NCBI GenBank assembly: GCA_027922465.2
Contig: BQMF02000176.1
Span: forward strand, 434,001-498,000
Source of the DNA: Turritopsis dohrnii
Lineage: Eukaryota; Cnidaria; Hydrozoa; Anthoathecata; Oceaniidae
Direction: 5' to 3'
Length of the DNA: 64,000 nucleotides
Part shown: one piece after another, positions 31,957 through 42,520 of the stretch
How the letters are laid out: each line of letters begins with the position of its first letter
How positions within the stretch are numbered: the stretch's first letter is position 1
Translations under genes and position numbers: made by a program
Notes under the pieces: generated by a model
Databases searched by the model: none
What the model was told of the DNA's origin: nothing
The model's input: the letters and a program-made list of their open reading frames with translations, nothing else

Positions 31957-32611
31957 TATCAGTTTAACAATACACTCAAAACCCAGAAAGAAAAAACTTT
32001 TCAACTTATTATTAGCTTTTGTTCAGAAGTAGATGAAAAAATGGTTTCTCTTAAAAAGATCACACGAGAGGAGAAAAAATGCATGTGCTAAATGAATGAA
32101 GTGAATAAAAAACGTTTGATCAGATTAAAATAGATTAAAATAAATCGGTTAAAAGAAATAAAGACAACTATTAAGACAAAAGCAAAAAAATATTTTGTTT
32201 CAAGATATTCTTTTTTTACCTTTCGGTTTTTAAACATTTTAATATCTCGAAAAAAAGTTCACCCATCTCAGACAGTCAGGCAAGCGTTAGGATACACTGG
32301 CAAACTGCACATGATGCCACGTTCTGCCACTTTTTGTCCAAAATGTTTAATCAGTTAGTTTCTTTGTATTTAGTTGATGTATTGTTTTCAAAGCCAAGTC
32401 AATGTGGGATATAAAACTAATAATAATAATAAAAACAAAACGTTATTTCAATTGGTTCACCGGCCAAAGTCACGTTTGATTGGGGTTACAATGTATTTGT
32501 TTCGAACTCCCGTAGCACACAAAAAAGAAATAATTTCGTTCACAACTCAATCTACCATTTTGTGTGACTTACAAATAAACAAACAAACAAACAGAGAATC
32601 AGCTATATATA
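31957..32611 (+). repeat. Interspersed repeat family B, copy 3 (5'-truncated)
   Basis: Collinear with 51085-51778: AACAATACACTCAAAAC, AGAAAAAACTTTTCA-type and TTTTTTACCTTTCGGTTTTT blocks, TGATGTATTGTTTTCAAAGC, and the end AGAGAATCAGCTATATATAT. The GC-rich 5' start (ACTAGCCGCC) is missing. Frames inside it are broken in the other copies, so it is not a gene. Confidence 0.8.
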
Positions 32612-32768
32612 TAGAAGAGGACTTGTTCCACATCTGTATGAATGTATATCTTGGTTTTGGAGGGTTTGAATTAAACACTCCCAACACGAGCTTAAACTCT
32701 GGGATGTTTACCTGTAGAAAAATTATCTATGTGATCATGATAGGCAGAAATTGCAGATCTATATGAAT

Positions 32769-33247
32769 TTATAGTGCTGTATTCCAAACCTTGTTCAACC
32801 TCTCGGCAAGAAAATCTAGTATATAATTTGCAGCCCTCTTTGATATTCCTTCCTTTACCAGGCTTTGCCTGAAACTTTCTAGGCCACTAACTTTAGTGTC
32901 TTGTTTCCCACCAAAGGATGATAATTTCCCTGGGGATCTAGTAATAGGTTTGGCAGGTTTGGTAATACCAGAGGGTTGTTTACCAACATTCCTAGTAGTT
33001 GGCTGTACCAAGGTTGTGTTTGCCAACTTAGTGTTACTAGAATCATTAATGCCTTCTCCTCCCTTACTTTAGCTAACACTCACCCAATAAGGCTGAATGG
33101 AGGGAATGCATAAGCATACAGATGGGACCATGCTTGCTGCAGAGCATCTGTTGCTTGACTCTGTGGGTGTGGTGTCCAAGCCATGTAAGCTGGGACTTGG
33201 TGAAACACTCTTGATGCAAACAGATGCATATTTGGTTTTCCCCAACT
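32769..33247 (-). pseudogene. DIRS retrotransposon: region after RNase H and start of the tyrosine recombinase
   Basis: Frames in order on the minus strand: the DIRS motif DALQQAWSHLYAYAFPPFSL (33130-33080), then VREEKALMILV and PLVGNKTLKLVAW, then 33026-32769 with GLESFRQSLVKEGISKRAAN, the usual start of the DIRS tyrosine recombinase core-binding domain. The catalytic R-H-R-Y part is absent: the element is cut at 32769. DIRS elements integrate by this recombinase rather than an integrase, so this copy could not move itself. Confidence 0.75.
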
Positions 33248-33851
33248 CTATGCAATCATTTGAAATACTAATGGTAGAAGGGATTCGCTGGTATCCTGAA
33301 AGTTTCCCGATGCCCAATCTGCTTTAGTATTCAAGCGACCTGGGAGATACTCTGCAGTAATTGTCATCCCTTTTGTTATTAAAAGTTTCCAAATATCCTT
33401 TGTTAAAGTTATCATTGCCTTGTTTTGTGTCCCCCATCTCGATATGATACAACAGAGCTGACATATTGTCCGTCTGAATATGTATTGAATCCAGTTGAAA
33501 CATTCTGGCATATGTCAACAAGGCCAGGTGAATAGCTTTCAGTTCTAGAATGTTGATATGTTGAAGAGCTTTCCCTGGCAATAAGCACCCCATCCTTTCT
33601 TTGATCCATCCGTTTGAATGTAAACCCTTCCTTTTGGGGAGAGAATTGATTTTCCATTTGAGAATTGAATTCCATTTGTTCACCCACCATTCTAATTCTT
33701 CCCGACAATTTTGATCCCATTTCACCATTTTTTGAAATGAACTTCCTCTAAACACCAAATCTGGTGTTGTTGTAAATATCAGACCTGAAGGCATGCTGGA
33801 ACTACTGCTTGTGCAGTGGAACAGTGACCCTATCAAACTCGTCAACTTGTG
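33248..33851 (-). pseudogene. DIRS retrotransposon: RNase H domain
   Basis: The minus-strand frame at 33845-33324 includes KWDQNCREELEWWVNKWNSI, HINILELKAIHLALLTYA (Glu) and IHIQTDNMSALLYH (Asp), the E and D of the RNase H core. It continues from 33511 in another frame with MTITAEYLPGRLNTKADW, the closing Asp of the domain. One frame change separates them. RNase H removes the RNA strand during reverse transcription. Confidence 0.8.
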
Positions 33852-34849
33852 TTAGGTCATTTGTGGACACAGTAATGCTTCTTTGTATTGTTTCATTAGG
33901 TTTTCTACCTTCATTTCTAGCAAAGTCAATGTCATTCTCCGAGAACAAATTAACACTCCCAAGATTTCTATTTTCTGAGTTAGATCCATCGCTGATTTCT
34001 TTATATTGATGATGAATCCTAGATGTTGCAACAGGAAAATCAAAGGAAAATCAGGAAAATCTCTACCTCCTCTTTTGTTCACCCATCAAAAACATATCGT
34101 CTAGATTAACACAAATTTCTAGTCTTTGAAGAATCGAGTTTGGGATTTTCAGTAATTTGGTGAATATCCTTGGTGCCGGACTCAACCCAAAACATAAGCA
34201 AAGATATTTGTACAATTTCCCTTGCCACTGAAAACGAACATATTTTTGAGATGTCCTGTGTATGGGAACACAAAAATAAGCATCCTTGAAATCGACTTTG
34301 CACATGTAATTTTCTTGCTGCAACATTTCTCTTAAAAGATGCAAACCTCCATTTTGAAGTGATTGTATGGAATAAAATTGATTGCTCCGAAATTGGCCAG
34401 TCTCTTAATTTAGTAAATGAATTGCACCCTTTCTCAACATTTCTTGAATCTCTCTGTCTACCAGCAAAGTTTCTTCCCTGTTCATCTTTATTTGATGAGG
34501 TGGCACCTTTTGGCTTGGGGTGCTTAGAAAAGGAATTTTTAGCCCTGAAAACCAAGAAATGATCTCTGGGTCCTTGGTGAGTTTTTTCCAATTGTTTCGA
34601 AAATATTTCAGCCTTTCTGCTAGAGGAAAATTTTTTAAACGTAGTTGTTGTTGTTTTGAAAACAACTTTCCCACCATTGGGTGCACTTTTAGCAGTTGAC
34701 CCCGTGGAATTGTCTCTGGTACACTTAACTGTGGATTTTCCAGAGAAATGTTGAGAGAGGTTGGCTGTTTTAAGGTGTTTCTTACCATTCTTGAATTCTC
34801 TGAAGTTGCCTATACCTCTGCTGAACATCGCCTCGCTGATGCAAATGAG
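33852..34849 (-). pseudogene. DIRS retrotransposon: reverse transcriptase
   Basis: From 34788: EMLRKGAIHLLN near 34420, then in the next frame LLREMLQQENYMCKVDFKDA (first catalytic Asp), YFCVPIHRTSQKYVRFQWQG, FGLSPAPRIFTKLL and CVNLDDMFLMG. The YLDD-type box is N-L-D-D, with the usual aromatic residue lost. 34082-33852 continues with LGFIINIKKSAMDLTQKIEI and LGVLI, the RT thumb. Several frame changes show the copy is inactive. Confidence 0.8.
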
Positions 34850-35640
34850 GGGCCCTTCTGAAAAGGTTGTTTGTTATTCTTTTCGTACTTTAAACTACTG
34901 AAACCCTTTGGCGATTCTTGCATGTTTTCTGAACTCATGTCCAAATAAATGTGACTTGGAACCCTGTAATGGTTTCTCATTCTCTCTGAGGAGACTCTTC
35001 ACCTTCTTTTTTTCAGCCATGACGCTTGACAACACATTTAAGCAGTAATGGTATGTCAGGGAATTGACCAACTTGACATCCAGGTTTAATTCTACCTGAG
35101 GCTTGACAATGTTAGAGGAAACATCCATGGACTCCTCGTCCTGTTCACCTTCTCTGGACTTATCCTTGCCTGATCAGTTTGTGTGACCTCGTGAGCTGGC
35201 TGTTCTGCCATAGAATTCTCTATCATCAACCAGAGCTTTGATAGCGGTCCGAAGATATTTAGAGTCAAAGCTTCATCGAAAGCAATTTCTTGTTTATTCT
35301 TCTTCTCTTCAAGCAGTCCTTAATAGAAATCATCCAGTTTTTAAAGTTTCATCAGGTTGGTTGGAATCAGATTATTAAACAGAACACTGTCTTTTATCTC
35401 TTTCTCAGGAACGAATTTCTCAAGATATTTTGAGCATAGTCCAAAAGTTCATCTGAAAGATCATAATTGTTCTGGTCTTCATCTGCAAGTGCTTCGAATC
35501 TGGCTCTTTTAAAATCTGAGCCTCCCCTTGCATGGTCTCCCTTTTTCCTTTCCAAGGAGGGAGCACCAGTTTCAACAACAGTAGCATTATCAGCTACATC
35601 ATCTGCCACGTCACTGCTTGATGAGGTATTCATAATTAAT
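34850..35640 (-). pseudogene. DIRS retrotransposon: gag-like ORF1
   Basis: The frame from 35633 starts MNTSSSSDVADDVADNATVV, continues FKRARFEALADE and YDLSDELLDYAQ, as DIRS ORF1 proteins do, and later shows NIFGPLSKLWLMI (about 35275-35225), the conserved GPLSKLW block. 35128-34895 gives LDVKLVNSLTYHYCLNVLSS. ORF1 likely packages element RNA. Frame breaks separate the pieces. Confidence 0.7.
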
Positions 35641-35917
35641 TCAGATGTTGGTGATTATCTTGGATTACACTAATTTTATTTCACTGTAACTTGATGTGTC
35701 CACTCTTCACGAAGATTGAAAACGGTAGATTAGGAGTCTGGGTTCCATTATGATACGAGATTGGACGCGATCATCCAATATTAGATCAACTGAGATCTTA
35801 TGACTTTCATGGAGTCAGGTCATCTCTTTCAAAGAGATGAATTACAACTATGAAATTTTTATTTCATTTTAGTAATAATAATATAAAAGAATATATAATA
35901 ATATAAAAGAATATATA
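35641..35917. other. Left flank of the DIRS element and promoter-like DNA
   Basis: May hold the 5' terminal repeat of the DIRS copy (not resolvable by eye). It ends in a tandem ATATAAAAGAATATATAATA duplication (35880-35919) just before a possible start codon at 35918. Confidence 0.4.
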
Positions 35918-35942
35918 ATGGCTGCAGCCAACAAAGACATTA
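35918..35942 (+). CDS. Possible tiny spliced gene, exon 1
   Basis: ATGGCTGCAGCCAACAAAGA starts the frame MAAANKDI and ends at a strong donor, TTA|GTAAGTT (GT at 35943). Two TATAAAAG motifs lie 16 and 36 bases upstream, too close for a normal TATA box if 35918 is the start. No family recognised. Confidence 0.35.
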
Positions 35943-36131
35943 GTAAGTTGTACATTTTTATCTGGGACTTTCTAATGCGTTTAAGTTATTTGCAATCTAA
36001 TACATATATCTTCCTCTGGTATTTTGGTATTCAATAAAGAATGCCATGCAAGTAAGGTTTACCTTATTTACTTTCACCATTTTCTTCATTAAAGAATAAA
36101 CACATTGTGGTTTTAACTGCTTTATTTTTAG

Positions 36132-36223
36132 AATTGGACGGAATTGACAAAAAGAAAACAAATGTGCAACTTAAGCATAACTACGTTTCTGTGAACCTGA
36201 ATACCCTGAAGGAAGCTGAATGA
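36132..36223 (+). CDS. Possible tiny spliced gene, exon 2
   Basis: The acceptor TTTATTTTTAG ends at 36131. Joined to exon 1 across a 189-base intron, the frame continues KLDGIDKKKTNVQLKHNYVS, VNLNTLKEAE and stops at TGA (36221-36223), 38 residues in all. A further exon-like block (VKRAESMLKTAAG followed by GTAAGCTT, 36305-36345) fits as a continuation if the TGA were bypassed by an earlier donor, so this may be the start of a longer, damaged host gene. Confidence 0.35.
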
Positions 36224-36380
36224 GAGTAATTCATATTACGAAATCATTTGAATGTTTCTTCATTAGATTGATTCATTAATATTTTATTTTTTTATATTGA
36301 GAAAGGTTAAAAGAGCAGAGTCCATGTTAAAAACAGCTGCTGGTAAGCTTTCTAAGTAATAGCACATAAAATGAAATCTA

Positions 36381-36919
36381 CTTATACTAATCCGCAATCG
36401 TGCGTCCCACTTTTATTTTAGAGAGTGTTGTGTTTTTTTCAAATTTACGGTCAAAATCTTCTTAATCGTGGTCATTTTTTCGTTAGACCATTGATAATTG
36501 ACAATAAGCGTGACAACAGTTTTTATATCTTATCACGGGGGAACCATTGCATTGCACCCTCAATTGAATGCAACGTGTTTGGGGAAATATCTTGAGAACC
36601 AATAGGGATAACTGACGTTTTTTAGGGTCGGCAATACGGGTGATGGGGTGACGCTATATTTGGGTCTGAATTTAATTTAGTACTGTGGATATGATGTCAT
36701 CAAAATCTTTGATCGACGATATCTCTGCAACCGTTGGTCGTAGCGAAACAATCCCGTACATTTTTTTATCAGTTTTTCGAGCTCTACAACAAGGGTACAT
36801 TTTCCAGTCCCGATTCCGTAAGTTAAATTTTCGTCACGAGGCTCGCACACGGGAACGCTGGATTCTTGCACATGCATTTCCAAATTCAAGCCATAAAAAA
36901 CTTTATGCCAGTTACTAGT
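36381..36919 (-). repeat. Interspersed repeat family A, copy 3 (full length)
   Basis: On the minus strand it runs from ACTAGTAACTGGC (36919) to GCGGATTAGTATAAG (36381) with the shared core. It lies directly before another family A copy in the same orientation. Confidence 0.8.
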
Positions 36920-36930
36920 TTTATATATAA

Positions 36931-37205
36931 TATGTGCTGTGCATCCAGTTTTTATTTTAGAGAGTGATATATTTAATTAAATTTTAGTGTTGACGTCTTA
37001 GTTGCAAGTAAAACCAGGTAGAGGTGAGACACACTTTTTCATGATTAGTATAACAGCTCGTGGCATTTGACATCAGTCATTTATGATCACAGGGAATCAT
37101 TGTATTCCCAATCGAATCAGACGTTTTTGGGGAAATATCTCCAGAACCAGAAAAAGATAACTGACGTTACTCAGTGTCCGCAGTGTGATGGAATGAGGAT
37201 AGTAA
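36931..37205 (-). repeat. Interspersed repeat family A, copy 4 (partial)
   Basis: Minus-strand 3' half of the family: ATATCACTCTCTAAAATAAA, CGTTTTTGGGGAAATATCTC region and TAACTGACGTT are readable, more diverged than copy 3. Only 11 bases separate it from copy 3. Confidence 0.65.
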
Positions 37206-38380
37206 TTCATACTGATGGTAGGTGATTTGGACTCTTTTGAGAGGTGGTTGTGAGACTCGAATAGGCATAGATTATCAATTCTGTATCAGATCATCCTGGC
37301 TGTCTTGTTCAAGGGCTGCTGTGTTTGGAGCACGGGCCAGGAATTAACGATGTGACTCTGAAGTAAATAGACATTTGCTTAGATATTGAGAGTTTTGGCT
37401 GCCGTCATCTTGGCATAAGGGACGTAATGGAGCAACAACATTATGCTGGTATTTCTTCTCAGAAATAATTGGTTGACGATAAGGAAAAGCTTCTGTGCAC
37501 ATGATGATCTTGGCTTCCTTTTGTGACTGGAGTGTTTTGAGTGTGTCTATGGCTTGGGATATCTCAGGCTTGATTGAAGCTAAACTGCACTATTTGGAGC
37601 AGCATCCTCGTTATCCATGACGCCTCTCAGTGGGTTTATTTGAGATTTCTTTTACCAGGTAACCGCTGCCTCCAGGAAGGCAGTAAAACCTGCATCGACC
37701 CAATGCGAACACTTTTTGTAGTAGTAACAATCGTGCAGGTGACGAATGCTTGAAAACCAACATGACAGGTGCAGCAGCAAGGTTGGCACAAATGAAACAT
37801 TGCTGCAATAACATCAAAAATCCTGCAGACAGATTAAGGTATCTCATGAATCAGCACTTCCTCTCTTTGTATCCAAGAATAAGTGAAAGAATGAGTGAAA
37901 AAACCTGAAGACCATCAAGGTAGAGTAAAGATTACTAGTTACATCTTTGAACTTAACAAAAAGTAGTTGTAGTTGATGTTTTTATTATTGAAATAGAAAT
38001 TTTTCTATGCAGGATGACTGATAGTTGTGGCTGTTATTATGTTTAAGAGTGCACAAAGGAACTGCAACTTGAAATACTATAACATGCATCTGAAATCTAC
38101 AGATGAGACATCCAGGAATGTTTCTTATCACAAAGATCTGATCTAAAGTTATTCCAAAAGGAAACTTAATTATCATGATAAGAGTATGGCCGACAGAAAC
38201 ATGGAGGAAATTGAGAGAGCGCCAATATATAGTCAAGAACAGAGTATTGCGTATTCTGCCAGATGCTTGGGGAAGCGAGTTAACATATGCATGTTCCCAC
38301 TTGTACATAAGTCTGATCTGGCTCACGTAAGCTCTCTCCTGTTATTTTGCTTAGTATACCAATGAGATAATCCCAATTAG
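37206..38380. other. Stretch without a recognised gene
   Basis: Short frames on both strands (for example minus 37847-37611 and 38326-37985) have no known motif. Codon-like texture near 37600-37830 and 38190-38330 hints at decayed coding DNA, but I cannot name a family. Confidence 0.4.
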
Positions 38381-38682
38381 ATGCCGCCTAAAGAACAGCA
38401 GTTCAATCTGGAAAGGAGAATGATTGACATTGCAGAGAAAGCTTGGGAAAGAACTCAGGAGCAAACGCTGCCACTGAAAAGGGGTTGCTGAGACGTTCTT
38501 GCAAAAACGACAACAAATGGTTGATAAAGCTTTACAAGAACAGCCATTGTCAATCTGAAAGGATTAGGGAATTTACGACAAAACATCATGGATAAGCTCG
38601 ATGAAGCTTCCTTAAATTTGTCGCAGAATGTTGTAGCTGGAAAAGAAGTGCTAGATGAAGGTCGGAAGTTTGCACAAAATTA
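38381..38682 (+). pseudogene. Decayed helical protein fragment, unrecognised
   Basis: Frames in succession read MPPKEQQFNLERRMIDIAEK, then ETFLQKRQQMVDKALQEQP, then NIMDKLDEASLNLSQNVVAG and KEVLDEGRKFAQN, ending in TAA. The composition (charged, helix-forming) is more protein-like than the neighbouring DNA, and the breaks are simple frame changes. I do not recognise the family. Confidence 0.35.
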
Positions 38683-38699
38683 ATTAAAGGGAAATTAAG

Positions 38700-40215
38700 C
38701 CTTCGATTTTCTTTTCTAAATTTTAGCATGAAATACTTCATTCATGAACACCTTTTAATGCCATTACATCTTTCTGTTTTAAGAGTCATGACATTACAGA
38801 GCGAATTTCATTGATGTTATGAAAGTTCTGCGTCTTCGGAAATTCTGAATTCTGGTTTTGAAACTGACATAACACAAACAGATCAAACACACTGGGAATG
38901 TGTCTGATCTGTTTGTATCTTCTTTTCCCTGTAATATATAACAATAAACACGGAAGTTCCTATATTGATGAATTTCGGCAAACATTATACCCTTGATCAG
39001 TTTATTTTCCAACAGGGTATCACAAAAGTAAATATATTCCATCGAACCACACTGAAAAAAGTGAAAAGTGAAGGAAATAGTTAATTTTATGAATTTGTCA
39101 AAAATACTTCTCTTCTTTCCTGTTTAGATGACTTGAATTCTGACAAAGGGAAGATCACATATAAGAGAATGAACAAGGTATTGCATATGATATTTTCCCT
39201 TACTTTCTCAATTCTATGATTGTATTGTATATCCCCATTTAAATGGTACATGACCACTACATGGCTGAACACAATAATCACTACAGCTATGCACTGGGTT
39301 ATTCATACTGAAGATTTTTTTTCAGTATTGTGGAAAATACATTTAAAAATAAGGTTAATAGAGCTCCGTGCAACAATCTAATCTTCTTAGACAACACAAA
39401 AATGTTCCATTTAAATAAGTTAGCATCAAGGTCGACATTAAATACTTTGTTGAATTTGCTTTGTAAACCACTCTTAAATTTGGATTCTCTGTAAAATGTA
39501 CTGTGGCATAAAAGCAAAGTCATGATGGCAAAAAGTGTGAAGAAGAGAATGAAAAATGCTGCCTATCACCATATCCGCAGAAATCTGCACAGGATTGTGT
39601 TTCTGCAGGTAAGATCAACTCCACTATTCAGAATAACATAATCCATGTTTTTGCATTTCAGATGTTAACACTTAATGATATAAAGAATGTTCACAGTTTT
39701 ATCCTTTGTCAAAAGGAGTAAAAAATGTGGGATTTGACTCTTATGCTACTCCTGGGTTTGCATCAGTATTAATTAGAAAAATAGAGAAATGCACTGAACT
39801 TGGCTTATCTATGGCTTCCGTTGTTATCAACACATTTAAAGGTTTATTTTCAAATAAAGCATTGAAATTGCCAATCTGATATGTCTGCAGTTTAATCTTG
39901 AATGTAATATTACATAAAGACTAATATGATGAATATAGTGCATCTGAAGATTGCAGTAGCGTGAAACTTTGAGTATTGCACTCATTTTATCTGTATTTTA
40001 ACTTGAATAGAATTGAATATAGTATGCTGAGTAAAAATGTTTATCGGCATAGCAGCCTATAATCACTCCCTGACAAAAAGTACTACCCCAGTACTTATTT
40101 CTCAGTAAATAAGGACTCCCCAAGTAGATTACTTATTTGCTAGGCCGAAGTAACTAACTTTTCTTTTCTATTCTAATAAGAAATGTATACAGTACAAAGT
40201 TATACATCACTGAAA
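38700..40215. other. Non-coding stretch, nothing recognised
   Basis: AT-rich. Frames at 38794-39042, 39087-39281 and 39299-39523 on the minus strand are short and without motifs. An inverted CACACTGGGAATGTGTC-type hairpin is visible near 38868-38918 (AAACAGATCAAACACA with TGTCTGATCTGTTTGT). Confidence 0.45.
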
Positions 40216-40223
40216 AAAAGTCA

Positions 40224-40511
40224 CTAATGTTTTATTGTAGTGGTAACGTCTCTGTCAATCGATATTAAGAGTGCATTGAGCTTTGGTTGAATATCTTCAC
40301 CGAATAGACAGAAGGGCATGCAATGATGCAGCACTTGCAATGCCTCCCGAATATTACCAACTTTTGGGGAAATTGGGTCCAACAGAACATCCTCATCATC
40401 TCCAAAACAAGCATCCAACAACCATTTTAGATCTGGGCTGTTGCCTGGGATGTCATGTGATATCTTTTTGGAAGAAAGATGACCTTCTTGTACTAAATCA
40501 AGGCGATCCAT
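40224..40511 (-). CDS. Open frame of unknown nature, 95 codons
   Basis: The product (MDRLDLVQEGHLSSKKISHD, DLKWLLDACFGDDEDVLLDP, GNIREALQVLHHCMPFCLFG) has balanced composition and could be the remnant of a real protein, possibly of the DIRS element whose plus-strand remains begin 200 bases away, although the strand is opposite. No motif allows a call. Confidence 0.3.
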   Translation of the reverse strand: MDRLDLVQEGHLSSKKISHDIPGNSPDLKWLLDACFGDDEDVLLDPISPKVGNIREALQVLHHCMPFCLFGEDIQPKLNALLISIDRDVTTTIKH

Positions 40512-40715
40512 GTTGGTTTTGTAAAAAAATGACTTTGATGGCGAAGTTCATCTGTACATCAGTACCCAGCGAGTTCTTTTACAAATCTTGCTTCACTATA
40601 AAAAATAAACTAGAAACATCTCAGTTAATGACAATAACAAGTTACTAGGAGATCTCAACAAAAAATATAGTAACTAAAAGTATATTTTTGTCTAAAATGC
40701 TGAAATTGAGTAGAT

Positions 40716-42520
40716 ATGTCTGATAACGAGCCAGAGGTTATTTCACATGAAGGAAGCAAAGGTGATGAGGGAAAAGGAGAAAATTAACCCTCTCTTCCAG
40801 TGATGAAAACCAAGAAGAACAAGTGTTTGATGAAGTCATACTTCCACCAAAACGTTTCAAGATTAAGTCAAGTGACAGAATGAACAATTGGACTTTACCT
40901 TGTTGATTGGATTTGTTGTCATATGGGAACACGAAAAGCAAAAGATTGAGGTCAATTTGGACGACTAGAATATTTTGCTTGAAAAGTCCATAACACTCAC
41001 TAGGAAAGCGTTTAATATACTACCATAGAAGAATAAATGCATTATCATCAATGATGGAGAGTCCAGCAAAGTTAATCTTTAAAGATAAATCAGAAAAGAA
41101 GTTACCTCTAACCGTGGGAAACAATTGCAGCAAATTCGAGGAGGTGCTCTCCTCTGCAGATCGCTTAAGGCACTTCAAGGAAAATTGGAGGGTGGAAACT
41201 TAGCCACTCCAGCCAATCCCTCCACAAACACTACACGTTTCAAGAGGAGAAGAAGTTGAGGCAATGTTAGAGAAAGGTGCAGTGCACAAAGTGGCACAAG
41301 AGAATCGTCAGTTTCTAAGCAATCTTCTTCTGGTACCCAAAAAGGATGGTGGTAATCATCCCGTCATCAACTTAAAACACTTGAACAGTTTCATACCTTA
41401 CCAACACTTCTGGAAGGTTTACATCTTTTGAAGGATCTTTTGCAGACCAACGAGAACATGTGCAAGATCGACCTAAAAGGTAAGTACTTTTGTGTTCCCC
41501 TTGGAAACAACTCAAATAAATTTGTAAGATTTCACTGGAAAGGCAACCTGTACGAATCTCTGTGCCTTCGCTTGGGTCTGGGTCCAGCTCCACTGATATT
41601 CACAAAATGACTAAAAATACCAATTTCTCTTCTCAGATAAATTCAAGTGAGAATAATCATCTTTCTAGATGACATGTAATTGATGGCACAAAAGGTGATA
41701 GAACTGGCCCAAGCAAGGGATACATTGATTTTTTTTATAACAACATCTCGGGTTTATCATAAGCCAAAAGAAATCCCACTTCGAACCAGTCCATCAATTA
41801 GAGTTCCTAGGTCTACTGACCGATTCAACACCTTAGCTCTACCTCAAGAAGAAACATTAAAAACACAACATCATTGCTCTCAGTTGCTTGCCAATCACCA
41901 AACAACTGTACTACTATAACTTTCTTAACTAATAGGAAAATTAGCTTTTACAGCACAGGCAGTTGTTTTAACAGATACTCCTAAAAATGGGAACTCCTAT
42001 TTGGACCTATTTACATCTCGTCTGGACAAACGGCTTCCAAAGTATATGTCCTAGATGGCAGATCCAGAGAGCGGTGCCACAGATGCATTCCTACAACCAT
42101 GGCGCAACATGATAGGATATGCTTTCCCTCCTTTTTGTTTTGCGTTTTTTCTGCCTCAAGTGATGTGGTTACTCCAAAATCTGTCAAGAGAGTTTCATCC
42201 ATTAGTAATAAAAGATCAGCTTCAGCTTTTGGTTTCTGGGAAACTAGAACAGAGGTTCTGCCTCAAGACGGTCAATCGGAAGTCTGGCCATCTTCGGTGA
42301 CTGTGCTCAAAAAATCGAATTGAATTGTCAGCGTTGTTATTTGGCTACTTTTTGGCAGTAGAATTGGGTGCGTCTCTTCAAACGTCAGCGTAGAATCCTT
42401 CAATCTACCTCCAACACATAGAACCCCTTATCCATCACATCAATCTGCTTGGATTTATGCTTCCATCACAACATGATAGGAATGACCATCCTTATTCTAT
42501 TCCACTTAGAAAATCCTTGC
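40716..42520 (+). pseudogene. Second DIRS retrotransposon remnant
   Basis: Plus-strand pieces in DIRS order: an ORF1 start (SSDENQEEQVFDEV, ILPPKRFKIKSSD near 40800-40875), an RT N-terminus (EEVEAMLEKGAVHKV, NLLLVPKKDGG, VINLKHLNSFIPYQHF at 41245-41410), RT core (41428-41610: MCKIDLKGKYFCVPLGNNSN, KFVRFHWKGNLYESLCLRLG, PAPLIFTK) and the FLDDM catalytic box near 41665. After a gap in which most of RNase H is missing, the post-RNase H motif DPESGATDAFLQPW and YAFPPF appears (42058-42130). Frameshifts, stops and deletions leave it inactive. It is diverged from the copy at 32.8-35.6 kb and in opposite orientation. Confidence 0.78.

Noticed and set aside
32374..32766. 130-codon frame in family B as a gene
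   Set aside because: The corresponding frames in copies at 49.0 and 51.5 kb are interrupted at different points, so it is not conserved as protein.
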